From: an uncultured Opitutia bacterium
Lineage (GTDB): Bacteria; Verrucomicrobiota; Verrucomicrobiia; Opitutales; CAJWYM01
Assembly: GCA_913049555.1 (NCBI GenBank)
Contig: CAJWYM010000032.1
Location: forward strand, 1-40,572
DNA length: 40,572 nt
Direction of reading: 5' to 3'
How positions within the stretch are numbered: the first letter of the stretch is position 1; every line of letters begins with the position of its first letter. Shown here in pieces: positions 9,779 through 18,840 of the stretch. The translations under genes were made by a program, and so were the position numbers. The notes under the pieces are model-generated. The model was not told the origin of the DNA. It saw only the letters and a program-made list of their open reading frames with translations, and did no database searches.

Positions 9779-11287
9779 TTAATTACCGAAAAATCCTTTC
9801 CTCTTGGGTGCAGGGGGAGGAGTTTTAGAGCCTCCAGGTATTGGAGGTGGAGTGGAGCCTCCAGGTATTGGAGGGGGTTGAGATTCAGAGGCTGCAGTTA
9901 CTTGTAATTTCACACTTTTATTTTGGATATTGTCTAAGGCTGTTTCTTGAGTGATTTTCCCATCTTTAAAAAGTTCCAAAATACAATTATCCATAGAGAT
10001 CATTCCAAAGCGAGAGCCCGTTTCAATGACGCTGTTTATACCTTGTTCTTTGCCATCTCGTATCATGGAACTGACAGCAGTTACATTGATCAAAGTCTCG
10101 TAAGCCAAAACAACCCCCCCTCCCTTGGCTGGAAGTTGTCTTTGACAAACGATCCCACGCAAACTTTCCGCTGTCATCGCCCGAATTTGATTTTGTTGTG
10201 AGGGTGGAAATACGTCCAACAAACGATTTAAAGTGGTGGTCGCATCACTGGTGTGCATCGTGCCAATCACTAAATGGCCCGTTTCCGATGCAGTAATCGC
10301 CATTTCGATCGTTTCTAAGTCTCTTAGTTCTCCAATGACTATAATGTCAGGATCTTCTCTAAGAGCGCCTTTAAGTGCCGTTGCAAAACTATTGGTGTGC
10401 TCTCCAACCTGTCTTTGAGTTACAATACAGTTCTGAGATTCTTGAACAATCTCGATCGGATCCTCAACGGTAATAATATGATCTTCTCGCTTTTCATTGA
10501 TCTCTTTGATCGTTGCAGCCAATGTGGTCGTTTTACCCATGCCCATGGGGCCTGTAATCAATAAAATCCCATTGTGATAAGTGAGCATATTCTTGATAAC
10601 ATCCGCATTTTTAAAACCGAGCTCTTCTAGAGTTCGAACTCGGGCTGGAACAATTCGGTAAGTGCCGGCAATCCCGTTTTTGGTGTTCATTAAATTGACA
10701 CGATAACGACTTCGGGATTTCAGTTCTAATGCAAAATCGAGATCCATCTCTTCATTCAATTCTTCCAATTGATCCTTGTTGATTAAAATCGTGTTTATTC
10801 TTTCGGATTGTTCTGGAGTTAAAACGTCATCGGACAAATAAGTGACCACTCTTTGAACGCGTAAGAATGGTCGCCCGGCAGCGCTTAAATGCAAATCACT
10901 GGCTCCTAAAATTTCAGCATAATTGATCAGCCCAAGCATAAATGAAGCGACTTGCTGGTCTGACATCTCTGGTATTTGATCGATGGACTCTTGAAAGTTT
11001 TCGCTAGTGATTTCTGAGGCTGTCGATTCATCCAAACCGATTTCCATTTCCTCGGCTTGAGAAAGGTCCGGTGCCTCGTTTCCCTCGCTGGCCTCAGTCC
11101 ATGCTTTGTCTACCAAGGATTGCAACAATTCGTTGTCTGTACAATAGTTTTGATCTACTAAAATATCGACTAGGTCTTGAAGTTCAAAGCTTTCATCCAC
11201 CTGCTCTAAAATCAAATGGGCTTGAGATTTTGATAATACCCCCTCTTCTATACAGAGGTGAGACAACCATTGAACGTAAATATCCAT
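9779..11287 (-). CDS. PilT-like ATPase with N-terminal extension and proline-rich tail
   Basis: Second ATPase of the PilT/PilU class, 502 residues. Residues 1-65 form a helical domain resembling the N-terminal domain of GspE/PilB ATPases, followed by an acidic linker (about 66-110). The PilT core starts at SDLHLSAAGRP (130-140). Walker A is GPMGMGKTTT (246-255), the Asp box is ITVEDPIEI, Walker B is EDPDIIVIGELRDLE, and the His box is TMHTSDATTTLNR. The tail from about residue 462 contains PPPIPGGS twice and ends in PPPAPKRKGFFGN. It is encoded directly upstream of pilT with a two-base gap. It is probably an accessory retraction ATPase comparable to PilU; the exact role is inferred. Confidence 0.88.
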   Translation of the reverse strand: MDIYVQWLSHLCIEEGVLSKSQAHLILEQVDESFELQDLVDILVDQNYCTDNELLQSLVDKAWTEASEGNEAPDLSQAEEMEIGLDESTASEITSENFQESIDQIPEMSDQQVASFMLGLINYAEILGASDLHLSAAGRPFLRVQRVVTYLSDDVLTPEQSERINTILINKDQLEELNEEMDLDFALELKSRSRYRVNLMNTKNGIAGTYRIVPARVRTLEELGFKNADVIKNMLTYHNGILLITGPMGMGKTTTLAATIKEINEKREDHIITVEDPIEIVQESQNCIVTQRQVGEHTNSFATALKGALREDPDIIVIGELRDLETIEMAITASETGHLVIGTMHTSDATTTLNRLLDVFPPSQQNQIRAMTAESLRGIVCQRQLPAKGGGVVLAYETLINVTAVSSMIRDGKEQGINSVIETGSRFGMISMDNCILELFKDGKITQETALDNIQNKSVKLQVTAASESQPPPIPGGSTPPPIPGGSKTPPPAPKRKGFFGN

Positions 11288-11335
11288 GTTTTATTTAATA
11301 AATGGGAAAGAGTGTTTTTAAAAAAACGAAACTTT

Positions 11336-11341
11336 ATTATA
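11336..11341 (-). promoter_or_regulatory. Candidate -10 box for the PilT-like operon
   Basis: On the - strand this reads TATAAT, about 50 bases before the start codon at 11287, in a suitable position for a promoter. The matching -35 region is A/T-rich and poor. The adjoining stretch 11342-11685 is AT-rich with no gene or repeat that I can identify. Confidence 0.35.
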
Positions 11342-11685
11342 AGCCAATACAAGTGTTAAAATAAAGACCTATCTTGTAAAACCCAAGAAAGCTAAGAAAT
11401 GAAATCAATATTAAATTCTTAAATGTATAATGTTCAATACTTAAAGAAACATTCCTAAATTTATAAAAGAAAATTCATTCTTTATATCCGATCCCATAAA
11501 TTCAACAATAGAAAATTCCAGAAGAGCGATTCGTATCTGATCCATTGGACCTCTTTAAAGAAAATGAACGGTAAATAGTATAAGCTTTTTTAACCAAAAG
11601 AGTCTCAAGTAAGTCAAACCCTCAACTAAAAAATTGTTTGTTTGTCTTGGACAGCAAGTTTTTGGCTGATTAGAAGATTCCAATA

Positions 11686-12942
11686 TTGACAATATTTCGA
11701 TATTTATCGAAATATAGAAAGGTGAATGCTATTTTTAATTATGCCATCGTAACTTTTGCTTATTGGTGCTTCATGTTAACAGATGGAGCTCTCAGAATGC
11801 TGGTATTGCTCCATTTTCATAATCTTGGGTATTCGCCAATCGAGCTGGCCTTTTTATTTGTTTTTTATGAGTTGGCTAGTATTTTTACAAATCTTTATGC
11901 TGGATTTTTAGGAAACAAAAAAGGCTTAAAGATTCCATTGGTCGCCGGTTTATTTTTACAAACAATCGCTTTAGTAACCTTGTCTTTTATGAACCTTTCA
12001 TGGATGAATTGGCAGTTAATTCTCTATGCTATGCTTGCCCAATGTTTATCAGGGATTGCCAAAGACCTCACAAAGATGAGTTCCAAGACCGCGATCAAAT
12101 TTTTAGTACCTTCTAACCAAGAATCCACTTTATTTAAATGGGTCTCTATTTTAACGGGTTCTAAAAATGCGATCAAAGGAATCGGGTTTTTTGTGGGTGG
12201 CGCCTTCCTCCAATTTTTTGGTTTCCAGTTGGCATTGTGGATTTTAGCTGGGATTCTTCTTATTCCCTTACTCAGCTCCCTTTTCTTACCCAAAAAAATG
12301 GGAACTATAAAAAAGAAAATGCGTTTGATAGAGATATTCAATCAAAAAAAAGACATTCAAATTCTGTCCTTTGCTCGTTTTTTCTTGTTTAGTTCTAGAG
12401 ATATTTGGTTTGTGGTTGGGGTTCCACTATTTTTAAGTGCCCAATTTGCCTGGGATTTTGGCGAGGTTGGATCATTTATGGCAGCCTGGGTGATCGGATA
12501 TGGAGTTCTTCAGTCAGCTACCCCGACTATTATAAAATGGATTACCAAATCCGAGGCTGTGAGTGGCAGGACTACCCTTTGGGTCTCAATTTTTTTAATT
12601 TGGATAATGAGTCTTTTAGTTTCAGCCAGTTTTTTTGAATTCTATTTGCCCTACTTGCTTCCGATTGGCTTGATTTTATTTGGTTTATTATTTGCCATGA
12701 TATCCTCCATCCACTCCTATTTAGTTCTCTCCTATTCAGATGGAGACAAAGCAGCCTCCAGTGTTGGATTTTATTACATGGCCAATGCAAGCGGAAGATT
12801 GGTCGGGACCTTGTTGTCTGGGATTTTGTATCATTTTGGGAGTCTTACCGCTTGCCTGTCAGGTTCTTTAGTATTTGTGATGATCAACGGTCTAATCTCC
12901 ATTTATTTACCAAAGAAAGAGCTTGCTCCAAAAAGAAAATAG
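11686..12942 (+). CDS. arsJ: ArsJ-type MFS exporter (organoarsenical efflux)
   Basis: Major facilitator protein with about 12 membrane segments. It is recognised as ArsJ by the N-terminal signature LTDGALRMLVLLHFHNLGYSP, followed by GIAKDLTKMSSKTAIKFLVP and LTGSKNAIKGIGFFVGGA, which are characteristic of that family. Known ArsJ exports 1-arseno-3-phosphoglycerate, made by a GAPDH that uses arsenate; arsJ is normally next to that gapdh and arsR. Neither is in this window. The start is uncertain: TTG 11686 is also a perfect TTGACA and precedes a 24-bp palindrome, while GTG 11722 (about 406 residues) lies just after the palindrome and still leaves about 18 residues before the LTDG motif. Family assignment is from remembered sequence pattern. 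Confidence 0.8.
   Translation: MTIFRYLSKYRKVNAIFNYAIVTFAYWCFMLTDGALRMLVLLHFHNLGYSPIELAFLFVFYELASIFTNLYAGFLGNKKGLKIPLVAGLFLQTIALVTLSFMNLSWMNWQLILYAMLAQCLSGIAKDLTKMSSKTAIKFLVPSNQESTLFKWVSILTGSKNAIKGIGFFVGGAFLQFFGFQLALWILAGILLIPLLSSLFLPKKMGTIKKKMRLIEIFNQKKDIQILSFARFFLFSSRDIWFVVGVPLFLSAQFAWDFGEVGSFMAAWVIGYGVLQSATPTIIKWITKSEAVSGRTTLWVSIFLIWIMSLLVSASFFEFYLPYLLPIGLILFGLLFAMISSIHSYLVLSYSDGDKAASSVGFYYMANASGRLVGTLLSGILYHFGSLTACLSGSLVFVMINGLISIYLPKKELAPKRK
11692..11715. promoter_or_regulatory. 24-bp perfect palindrome at the 5' end of the arsJ-like gene
   Basis: Two perfect 11-base arms (ATATTTCGATA, 11692-11702, and its reverse complement, 11705-11715) are separated by TT. The size matches the 12-2-12 palindromes bound by ArsR/SmtB repressors. 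TTGACA at 11686-11691 directly precedes it, so the site could lie within a promoter. This placement favours GTG 11722 as the start of the exporter. Which protein binds it is inference; no arsR gene is visible here. Confidence 0.6.
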
Positions 12943-13003
12943 CAAAAATAGATTAAATTTTGGCCGTGACACTTAATGAATAGAATCTGAGGATTTGTTT
13001 GGA

Positions 13004-14458
13004 TTATTTTCTTTTGACCGTTATTAAGGTCAAATCATCGGCATGATTTTGCTTCCCAGCGTATTGTCTTAATCTTTGCAGGATAGCATCGTTGATATCT
13101 TTTGCGCTCCGACTGCCAAGCACACGACCATGCTCTGCCAATCGCTTGTTGGAGTATTCGATATCCTCATTGTTGGAGGTTTCTGTCAACCCATCTGTAT
13201 ACAAAATTAAGCAGTCTTCCTTTTTAAAAGGAATTGTTTTATCTTCAATAATCCCGTTGAAAAGTTCAGAGGGAACCATGCCAAGTGCCATTCCTTTTGA
13301 TTCAAGCAGCTCGACCGAACAATCTTCCAAAAACTCTTTGCTGTGAATCACAATGGGTTGCTCGTGGCCGGCTCTTGCGTATGTAAATTCCTCTTTCTTG
13401 CTGTCAAACACTCCGTATATGAGTGTAATGAACATGTCTTTTCTCATTTCCTGAGATAGCTCCTTGTTCAGCAATTTAAACACTTCAGAGGGTGCTTCAC
13501 ATTGACGTGCATAATGCCTGAGATTCGTTTGGCAAATTGCCATAATTAAAGAAGCGGGAATCCCTTTTCCAGATACATCTGCAATCGCTACTCCTAACTT
13601 ACCGTCCCCAAGATCTATGACATCATAAAAATCGCCACTGACTCTTTGAGTTGGAATAAACCTCGTATCGATATCAAAGTTACTGATATTTTGAAATTTT
13701 CTTGGTAACATCAATTGCTGGACGTTGCTGGCAAGGGTCAGATCAAGATCCAATTTATTTCTTTCGATTCGAAGGTTCATAACATCCGAATTATGGATTG
13801 CCATACCTGCCTGCTCCGCTAGAGATTCAATCAAGGAAAAATCGGTATCTGTAAACTCCAAACCATCCGATGGGTTTGCAACAGCGATCACCCCAAGAAG
13901 CTTATTCCTAAACTGGATGGGAGCCACCATCATCGACTCTACTTTTAAAGCAGGATCCTCATGCTGGTAAATCCTAGGGTCATGCGTTGCATCTCTAATA
14001 AATGCTCCTCTGCCACTTTGAGCCACTGCTCCTATGACCCCGTGCCCCATCGGAATCTCCTCAGAGCGAAGAACATCCTCAATCAACTTTGAGCGAGTTT
14101 CAACATTTCTGAGACTACTCTTTTCTGTTGGAATTTCTTTTTGAGGCGGGAAAAGACCTTCGATCGCAACTCCCTTAAGAAGATTGACTTCTTTTTTTTC
14201 ATAAACGCAGGCACTTAAAGATCCGGTTGAAAGCACGGCAGCCCTGACTATTCTTTGAAAAAGCTCTGCTCTTTGAACTCCCTCGCCAATGGCCTCAACC
14301 ATATTGTGCATGAAGTCTACAACGATTTGCTTCTCCTGCTCCAGCAGTTGAATCTGCTCATCGAAAATAAGAATCTGTTTTTTCAGTCTTAGAACATAGA
14401 TCAAAACGAGAGCCAACCCAATGACAACTCCCGAAATAAAATAAATAACTTCTGTCAT
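13004..14458 (-). CDS. Membrane-anchored GAF-PP2C (SpoIIE/RsbU-type) serine phosphatase
   Basis: Predicted signalling phosphatase of 484 residues that likely dephosphorylates a STAS-domain anti-sigma antagonist. There is one N-terminal membrane segment (FISGVVIGLALVLIYVLRL, about 7-25) and a short coiled region. A GAF sensor domain follows (about 55-215, containing GVIGAVAQSGRGAFIRDATHD and VAPIQFRNKLLGVIAVANPS). The PP2C domain starts near 245 with RVSGDFYDVIDL, ADVSGKGIPASLIMA, ILYTDGLTETSN and a final HADDLTLITVK, giving the metal-binding Asp residues. The gene begins 29 bases after a STAS-domain gene, its probable substrate. No RsbW-type kinase or sigma factor is nearby. Catalytic residues look complete. 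Confidence 0.9.
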   Translation of the reverse strand: MTEVIYFISGVVIGLALVLIYVLRLKKQILIFDEQIQLLEQEKQIVVDFMHNMVEAIGEGVQRAELFQRIVRAAVLSTGSLSACVYEKKEVNLLKGVAIEGLFPPQKEIPTEKSSLRNVETRSKLIEDVLRSEEIPMGHGVIGAVAQSGRGAFIRDATHDPRIYQHEDPALKVESMMVAPIQFRNKLLGVIAVANPSDGLEFTDTDFSLIESLAEQAGMAIHNSDVMNLRIERNKLDLDLTLASNVQQLMLPRKFQNISNFDIDTRFIPTQRVSGDFYDVIDLGDGKLGVAIADVSGKGIPASLIMAICQTNLRHYARQCEAPSEVFKLLNKELSQEMRKDMFITLIYGVFDSKKEEFTYARAGHEQPIVIHSKEFLEDCSVELLESKGMALGMVPSELFNGIIEDKTIPFKKEDCLILYTDGLTETSNNEDIEYSNKRLAEHGRVLGSRSAKDINDAILQRLRQYAGKQNHADDLTLITVKRK

Positions 14459-14487
14459 ATAGGAAAATGTTTGGCTAGATTTGAATG

Positions 14488-15003
14488 CTAGAGGGGTCTT
14501 TCATCTTCAGCTTTTTGCCTCAAATAAATCAAGACCTCTTTGAAAGTTTGAGCATTTTTAGCGTTGAGGCTAGATAAGGTTTCATGAGCTCCCAAGATCT
14601 CTAACCTAGATGCGGCTTCTTTACTGGTCTCAAACTCCAGTTCCTCCATAGATTTTCCATGATAGGGATCGCTCTTCCCCAAATCTACTTGGCAAATCAA
14701 ATGGAGACCCAGATTTTTTATGAGCTCCAGATTTCTCTCTGATAAGTGAACTAAAATAAGGCGAGAATCCTTATGAATCCTTTGCATCTCAAGTGAAGCA
14801 CCAGCAATGATCCCTAAAAACGTAGAATCCATCCCTAAGCACTCTTTGAAATCTATAATGATCTCAGTTTTATTGCATTTTTGAAAGAACTCGCTCAAAG
14901 AGGCACAATTCAAGTAAGATGCCCTGCCACAAATACGCAATAAAGCAGAATTTTCTGTTATCCCAACAGAATAAAGTGGCTGCTTTTCTAGCTCTTCTTC
15001 CAT
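14488..15003 (-). CDS. STAS-domain protein (anti-sigma factor antagonist-like)
   Basis: A 171-residue soluble protein. Residues about 12-112 have the SpoIIAA/RsbV fold pattern: a beta strand (SALLRICGRASYLNCASL), then IIIDFKECLGMDSTFLGIIAG, in which the DST is at the position phosphorylated in SpoIIAA. A C-terminal helical extension of about 55 residues is not part of the standard domain. It is sandwiched between a peroxiredoxin gene (38 bases upstream) and a PP2C phosphatase (29 bases downstream), which suggests that it is the phosphatase substrate. Its partner kinase or sigma factor is unknown. Confidence 0.82.
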   Translation of the reverse strand: MEEELEKQPLYSVGITENSALLRICGRASYLNCASLSEFFQKCNKTEIIIDFKECLGMDSTFLGIIAGASLEMQRIHKDSRLILVHLSERNLELIKNLGLHLICQVDLGKSDPYHGKSMEELEFETSKEAASRLEILGAHETLSSLNAKNAQTFKEVLIYLRQKAEDERPL

Positions 15004-15041
15004 TTTATAATTTCATAGGATAAAGAGGTCAGCAAAGCGAT

Positions 15042-15509
15042 TTAAATTGATTTTTTTAACTCTTCGAAATTAGGAAGATCCTGAGGATTGTCCGAAGACC
15101 AACTGTAAGTAATGAGTCCCTCTTTGTTGACCACAAAAGCCGATCGTTTGGAAACTCCTTTAAAACCTAGCAATTCCTCAAACAACACTTCATATGCGCT
15201 TGAAACCTCTTTGTTAAAATCACTCAAAAGAGGAAAATTGATTTTTTGCTGCTCAGCCATCACTTCTAATGCAAATGGACTGTCCACGCTGATTCCATAA
15301 ACTTTTGCGTTCAAGTCATTGTAAGCAGAAAGATCCTCGCTGATGGAGCACATCTCGGCGACACATACAGAAGTGAATGCTAAAGGAAAAAATAACAAAA
15401 CTGTGTTTTGTTTTCCAAAATTGTCAGACAATGTAACCTCCGACAATCCGGAAGCATTTTTGTGGTTGAGGGTAAAGTTAGGTGATTTTGAGCCTATTTC
15501 TAATGCCAT
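15042..15509 (-). CDS. Peroxiredoxin, AhpE/PrxQ-like
   Basis: Thiol peroxidase of 155 residues that reduces hydrogen peroxide or organic peroxides. The active-site stretch is FFPLAFTSVCVAEMC: the peroxidatic Cys is residue 49 in the P-x-x-x-T/S-x-x-C pattern. A second Cys at 54 matches the spacing of the resolving Cys in PrxQ/BCP enzymes, while FPLAFTSVC itself is AhpE-like. The later Arg of KRSAFVVNKEG fits the thioredoxin fold. It is first in an apparent operon with the STAS and PP2C genes, hinting that the signalling pair may belong to an oxidative-stress response (inference). Confidence 0.88.
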   Translation of the reverse strand: MALEIGSKSPNFTLNHKNASGLSEVTLSDNFGKQNTVLLFFPLAFTSVCVAEMCSISEDLSAYNDLNAKVYGISVDSPFALEVMAEQQKINFPLLSDFNKEVSSAYEVLFEELLGFKGVSKRSAFVVNKEGLITYSWSSDNPQDLPNFEELKKSI

Positions 15510-15629
15510 AAATAAGAACGTTTAAATGTTTTAATGTGAAGAGCTTAGAGTAACAAACATTCGATGTCGAAATCAAGACTTTACGAAAATCCTTTGTATA
15601 ATTTCTTGATCTCTTTTGAGTAAATACAA

Positions 15630-15657
15630 AGAAGGCTCACTAAAAAGTGAGCCTTCT
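15630..15657 (-). terminator. Intrinsic terminator of enolase gene
   Basis: Perfect 12-bp stem (AGAAGGCTCACT, 15630-15641, with its complement, 15646-15657) and an AAAA loop. Read on the - strand it follows the eno stop codon by about 30 bases and is followed by a T-rich stretch (TTTGTATTTA). It lies between eno and the peroxiredoxin gene, so it separates the two - strand units. Confidence 0.8.
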
Positions 15658-15686
15658 CGATTTAAATTCTTTATTAATAATTGAAT

Positions 15687-17006
<1,320 letters not shown>

Positions 17007-17196
17007 CTATTGCTTTATTCACAATTATTACAAACAAACAATCCACTTTGTTTTTGAAGATTAGTGCTGTCAATGTTTAAGATAATTTTCACTAATAGAA
17101 TAAATTAGGTTGTTATCTGTACGAAAATAATTACTTTAGCTTTCCAATGAGTTCAAAGCTATTGCAAATTGTTACAACTGAATAACACAGAATTGT

Positions 17197-18729
17197 ATGG
17201 AAGTTCCCATTGGTCTAATTGTAGCATTCATCCTTGGTTCCGTTTTAAGTGTTGGCTTGATTTTTTATTTTATACTTCGATTGATCAAACAATCGGACGA
17301 AAAAGCCATCAAACAAGTAGAACTTGTTGAAAAAGAAGCCGATATAAAAATTCGGGAAGCACAAACAAATATGGAAAAATATTTGGAAGTGCGAAGAAAA
17401 GAACTTGAAGCTCAACTGAGCCAGCGCGAAATGAATGTCACTTTTCGAGAAAAGGAAGTGGATCGCTTGGTGGTCAACATCGAGGAAGATCAAACTACAC
17501 TGGAGGAAAAGAGGGCGGATTGTTATTCCAGAGAAGAAGAGCTTTCTAGAAATGAGCACGAGACAGAAAAGTTGATGCGTCTGTTTCGAATGCGGTTGTA
17601 TCGATTGACAGGAATGAGCAACCAAGAGGCAAAGCAAGTTCTTTTCAGCGAAGTGGATCGTGAGTGCCGAGAAGAACTGGGTGCGAAAAGAAAAGAACTC
17701 CTAGAAAAGTCGGAAAAAGAAATCGAATTTGAAGCCAAAAGAATTCTGGTAGATACCATGCAACGAATCAGCTCCACGCCCGATAAAGAAAGCGGTGCTG
17801 CAATTGTAAAATTGCCCAGTGATGAAATGAAAGGGCGAATTATTGGCAAAGATGGGAGAAATATTCGGGCTTTTGAGGGAGTTACAGGTACAACTCTCAT
17901 GATTGATGAAACCCCAGACTCTGTTTTGATCAGCTCTTTTGATTCTATGCGTAGGGAAATCGCACGGATCGCCTTGGAAGCCCTACTAAAAGATGGCAGA
18001 ATTCATCCAGCAAGTATTGAAAACGAAGTGCACAAAGCAGAGGACCAGATCTCAAAAATCACCAACGAAAAAGCAGAAGATGCACTCAACCAATTAAAGA
18101 TAAAACATGTTCATCCAGAACTGGTAAAATTATTGGGCAATTTATATTTTCGCCTCTCATACAATCAAAATACTCTCAATCACTCTGTTGAAGTAGCCTT
18201 TATTTGTTCTTTATTAGCCTCAGAGCTCCAATTAGATCCAGATATTGCCAAACGCTGTGGCTTATTTCATGACCTAGGAAAAGTCATGAGTGAAGAAGAG
18301 GAGGGAAGTCACGCGGTCGTTGCTGCTAATATGCTCCAAAAGTACGGGGAAGACCCTCAAGTTGTAAATGCAGTGGCCGCCAGTCATGAAGAAGTTCAAG
18401 ACATCAGCATTTATTCACCTCTATTGAAAGTTGCAGATGCCATTTCTGCAGTCCGGCCCGGAGCCAGAGCGGATTCTATGGATGGCTATGTGCAAAGAAT
18501 CTTTGCACTGGAGGAAATCGCTAAAAAAATAGAGGGAGTTAAAGAAGTGTATGCATTGCAAGCGGGTCGGGAACTTCGAGTCATCGTGGAGCCCTCATCA
18601 ATCTCTGAAATGGAAGCTCAAAAAATGGCCCGAAAGATCCGTTCGCGGATCGAAGAGGATTTGACTTACCCGGACACAATAAAGGTTACACTGATCCGCG
18701 AAAGTCGATTTTCAGAAACTGCCAAATAG
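17197..18729 (+). CDS. rny: Ribonuclease Y
   Basis: Membrane-anchored endoribonuclease that starts mRNA decay. The 510 residues have the standard layout: N-terminal membrane helix (about 5-27), a charged coiled coil (about 30-185, rich in E/K/R), a KH RNA-binding domain with MKGRIIGKDGRNIRAFEG (about 210-227), and an HD domain. In the HD domain, NTLNHSVEVAF supplies the first His and CGLFHDLGKV the HD pair, with SHEE further on. The C-terminal region SISEMEAQKMARKIRSRIEEDL is also typical. The ATG at 17197 lacks an obvious Shine-Dalgarno sequence. A modest hairpin follows the stop. Confidence 0.97.
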   Translation: MEVPIGLIVAFILGSVLSVGLIFYFILRLIKQSDEKAIKQVELVEKEADIKIREAQTNMEKYLEVRRKELEAQLSQREMNVTFREKEVDRLVVNIEEDQTTLEEKRADCYSREEELSRNEHETEKLMRLFRMRLYRLTGMSNQEAKQVLFSEVDRECREELGAKRKELLEKSEKEIEFEAKRILVDTMQRISSTPDKESGAAIVKLPSDEMKGRIIGKDGRNIRAFEGVTGTTLMIDETPDSVLISSFDSMRREIARIALEALLKDGRIHPASIENEVHKAEDQISKITNEKAEDALNQLKIKHVHPELVKLLGNLYFRLSYNQNTLNHSVEVAFICSLLASELQLDPDIAKRCGLFHDLGKVMSEEEEGSHAVVAANMLQKYGEDPQVVNAVAASHEEVQDISIYSPLLKVADAISAVRPGARADSMDGYVQRIFALEEIAKKIEGVKEVYALQAGRELRVIVEPSSISEMEAQKMARKIRSRIEEDLTYPDTIKVTLIRESRFSETAK

Positions 18730-18731
18730 TT

Positions 18732-18775
18732 GACTAGATCTAATTTATTAGACTTTATTTGGTAGTCCTTATTTT
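18732..18775 (+). terminator. Possible terminator after RNase Y
   Basis: Nested short stems (GACTA 18732-18736 with TAGTC 18763-18767, and an inner TCTAA/TTAGA pair) are followed by CTTATTTT. The GC content is low and the fold is weak. Its place between convergent rny and the Verru_Chthon gene supports a terminator role. Confidence 0.3.
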
Positions 18776-18840
18776 AAAAGGGTTCTTGGATGGTTTTGGT
18801 TGCATGGATTGTCCGCGAAATAGCCAAAAATTAAGAGTGC

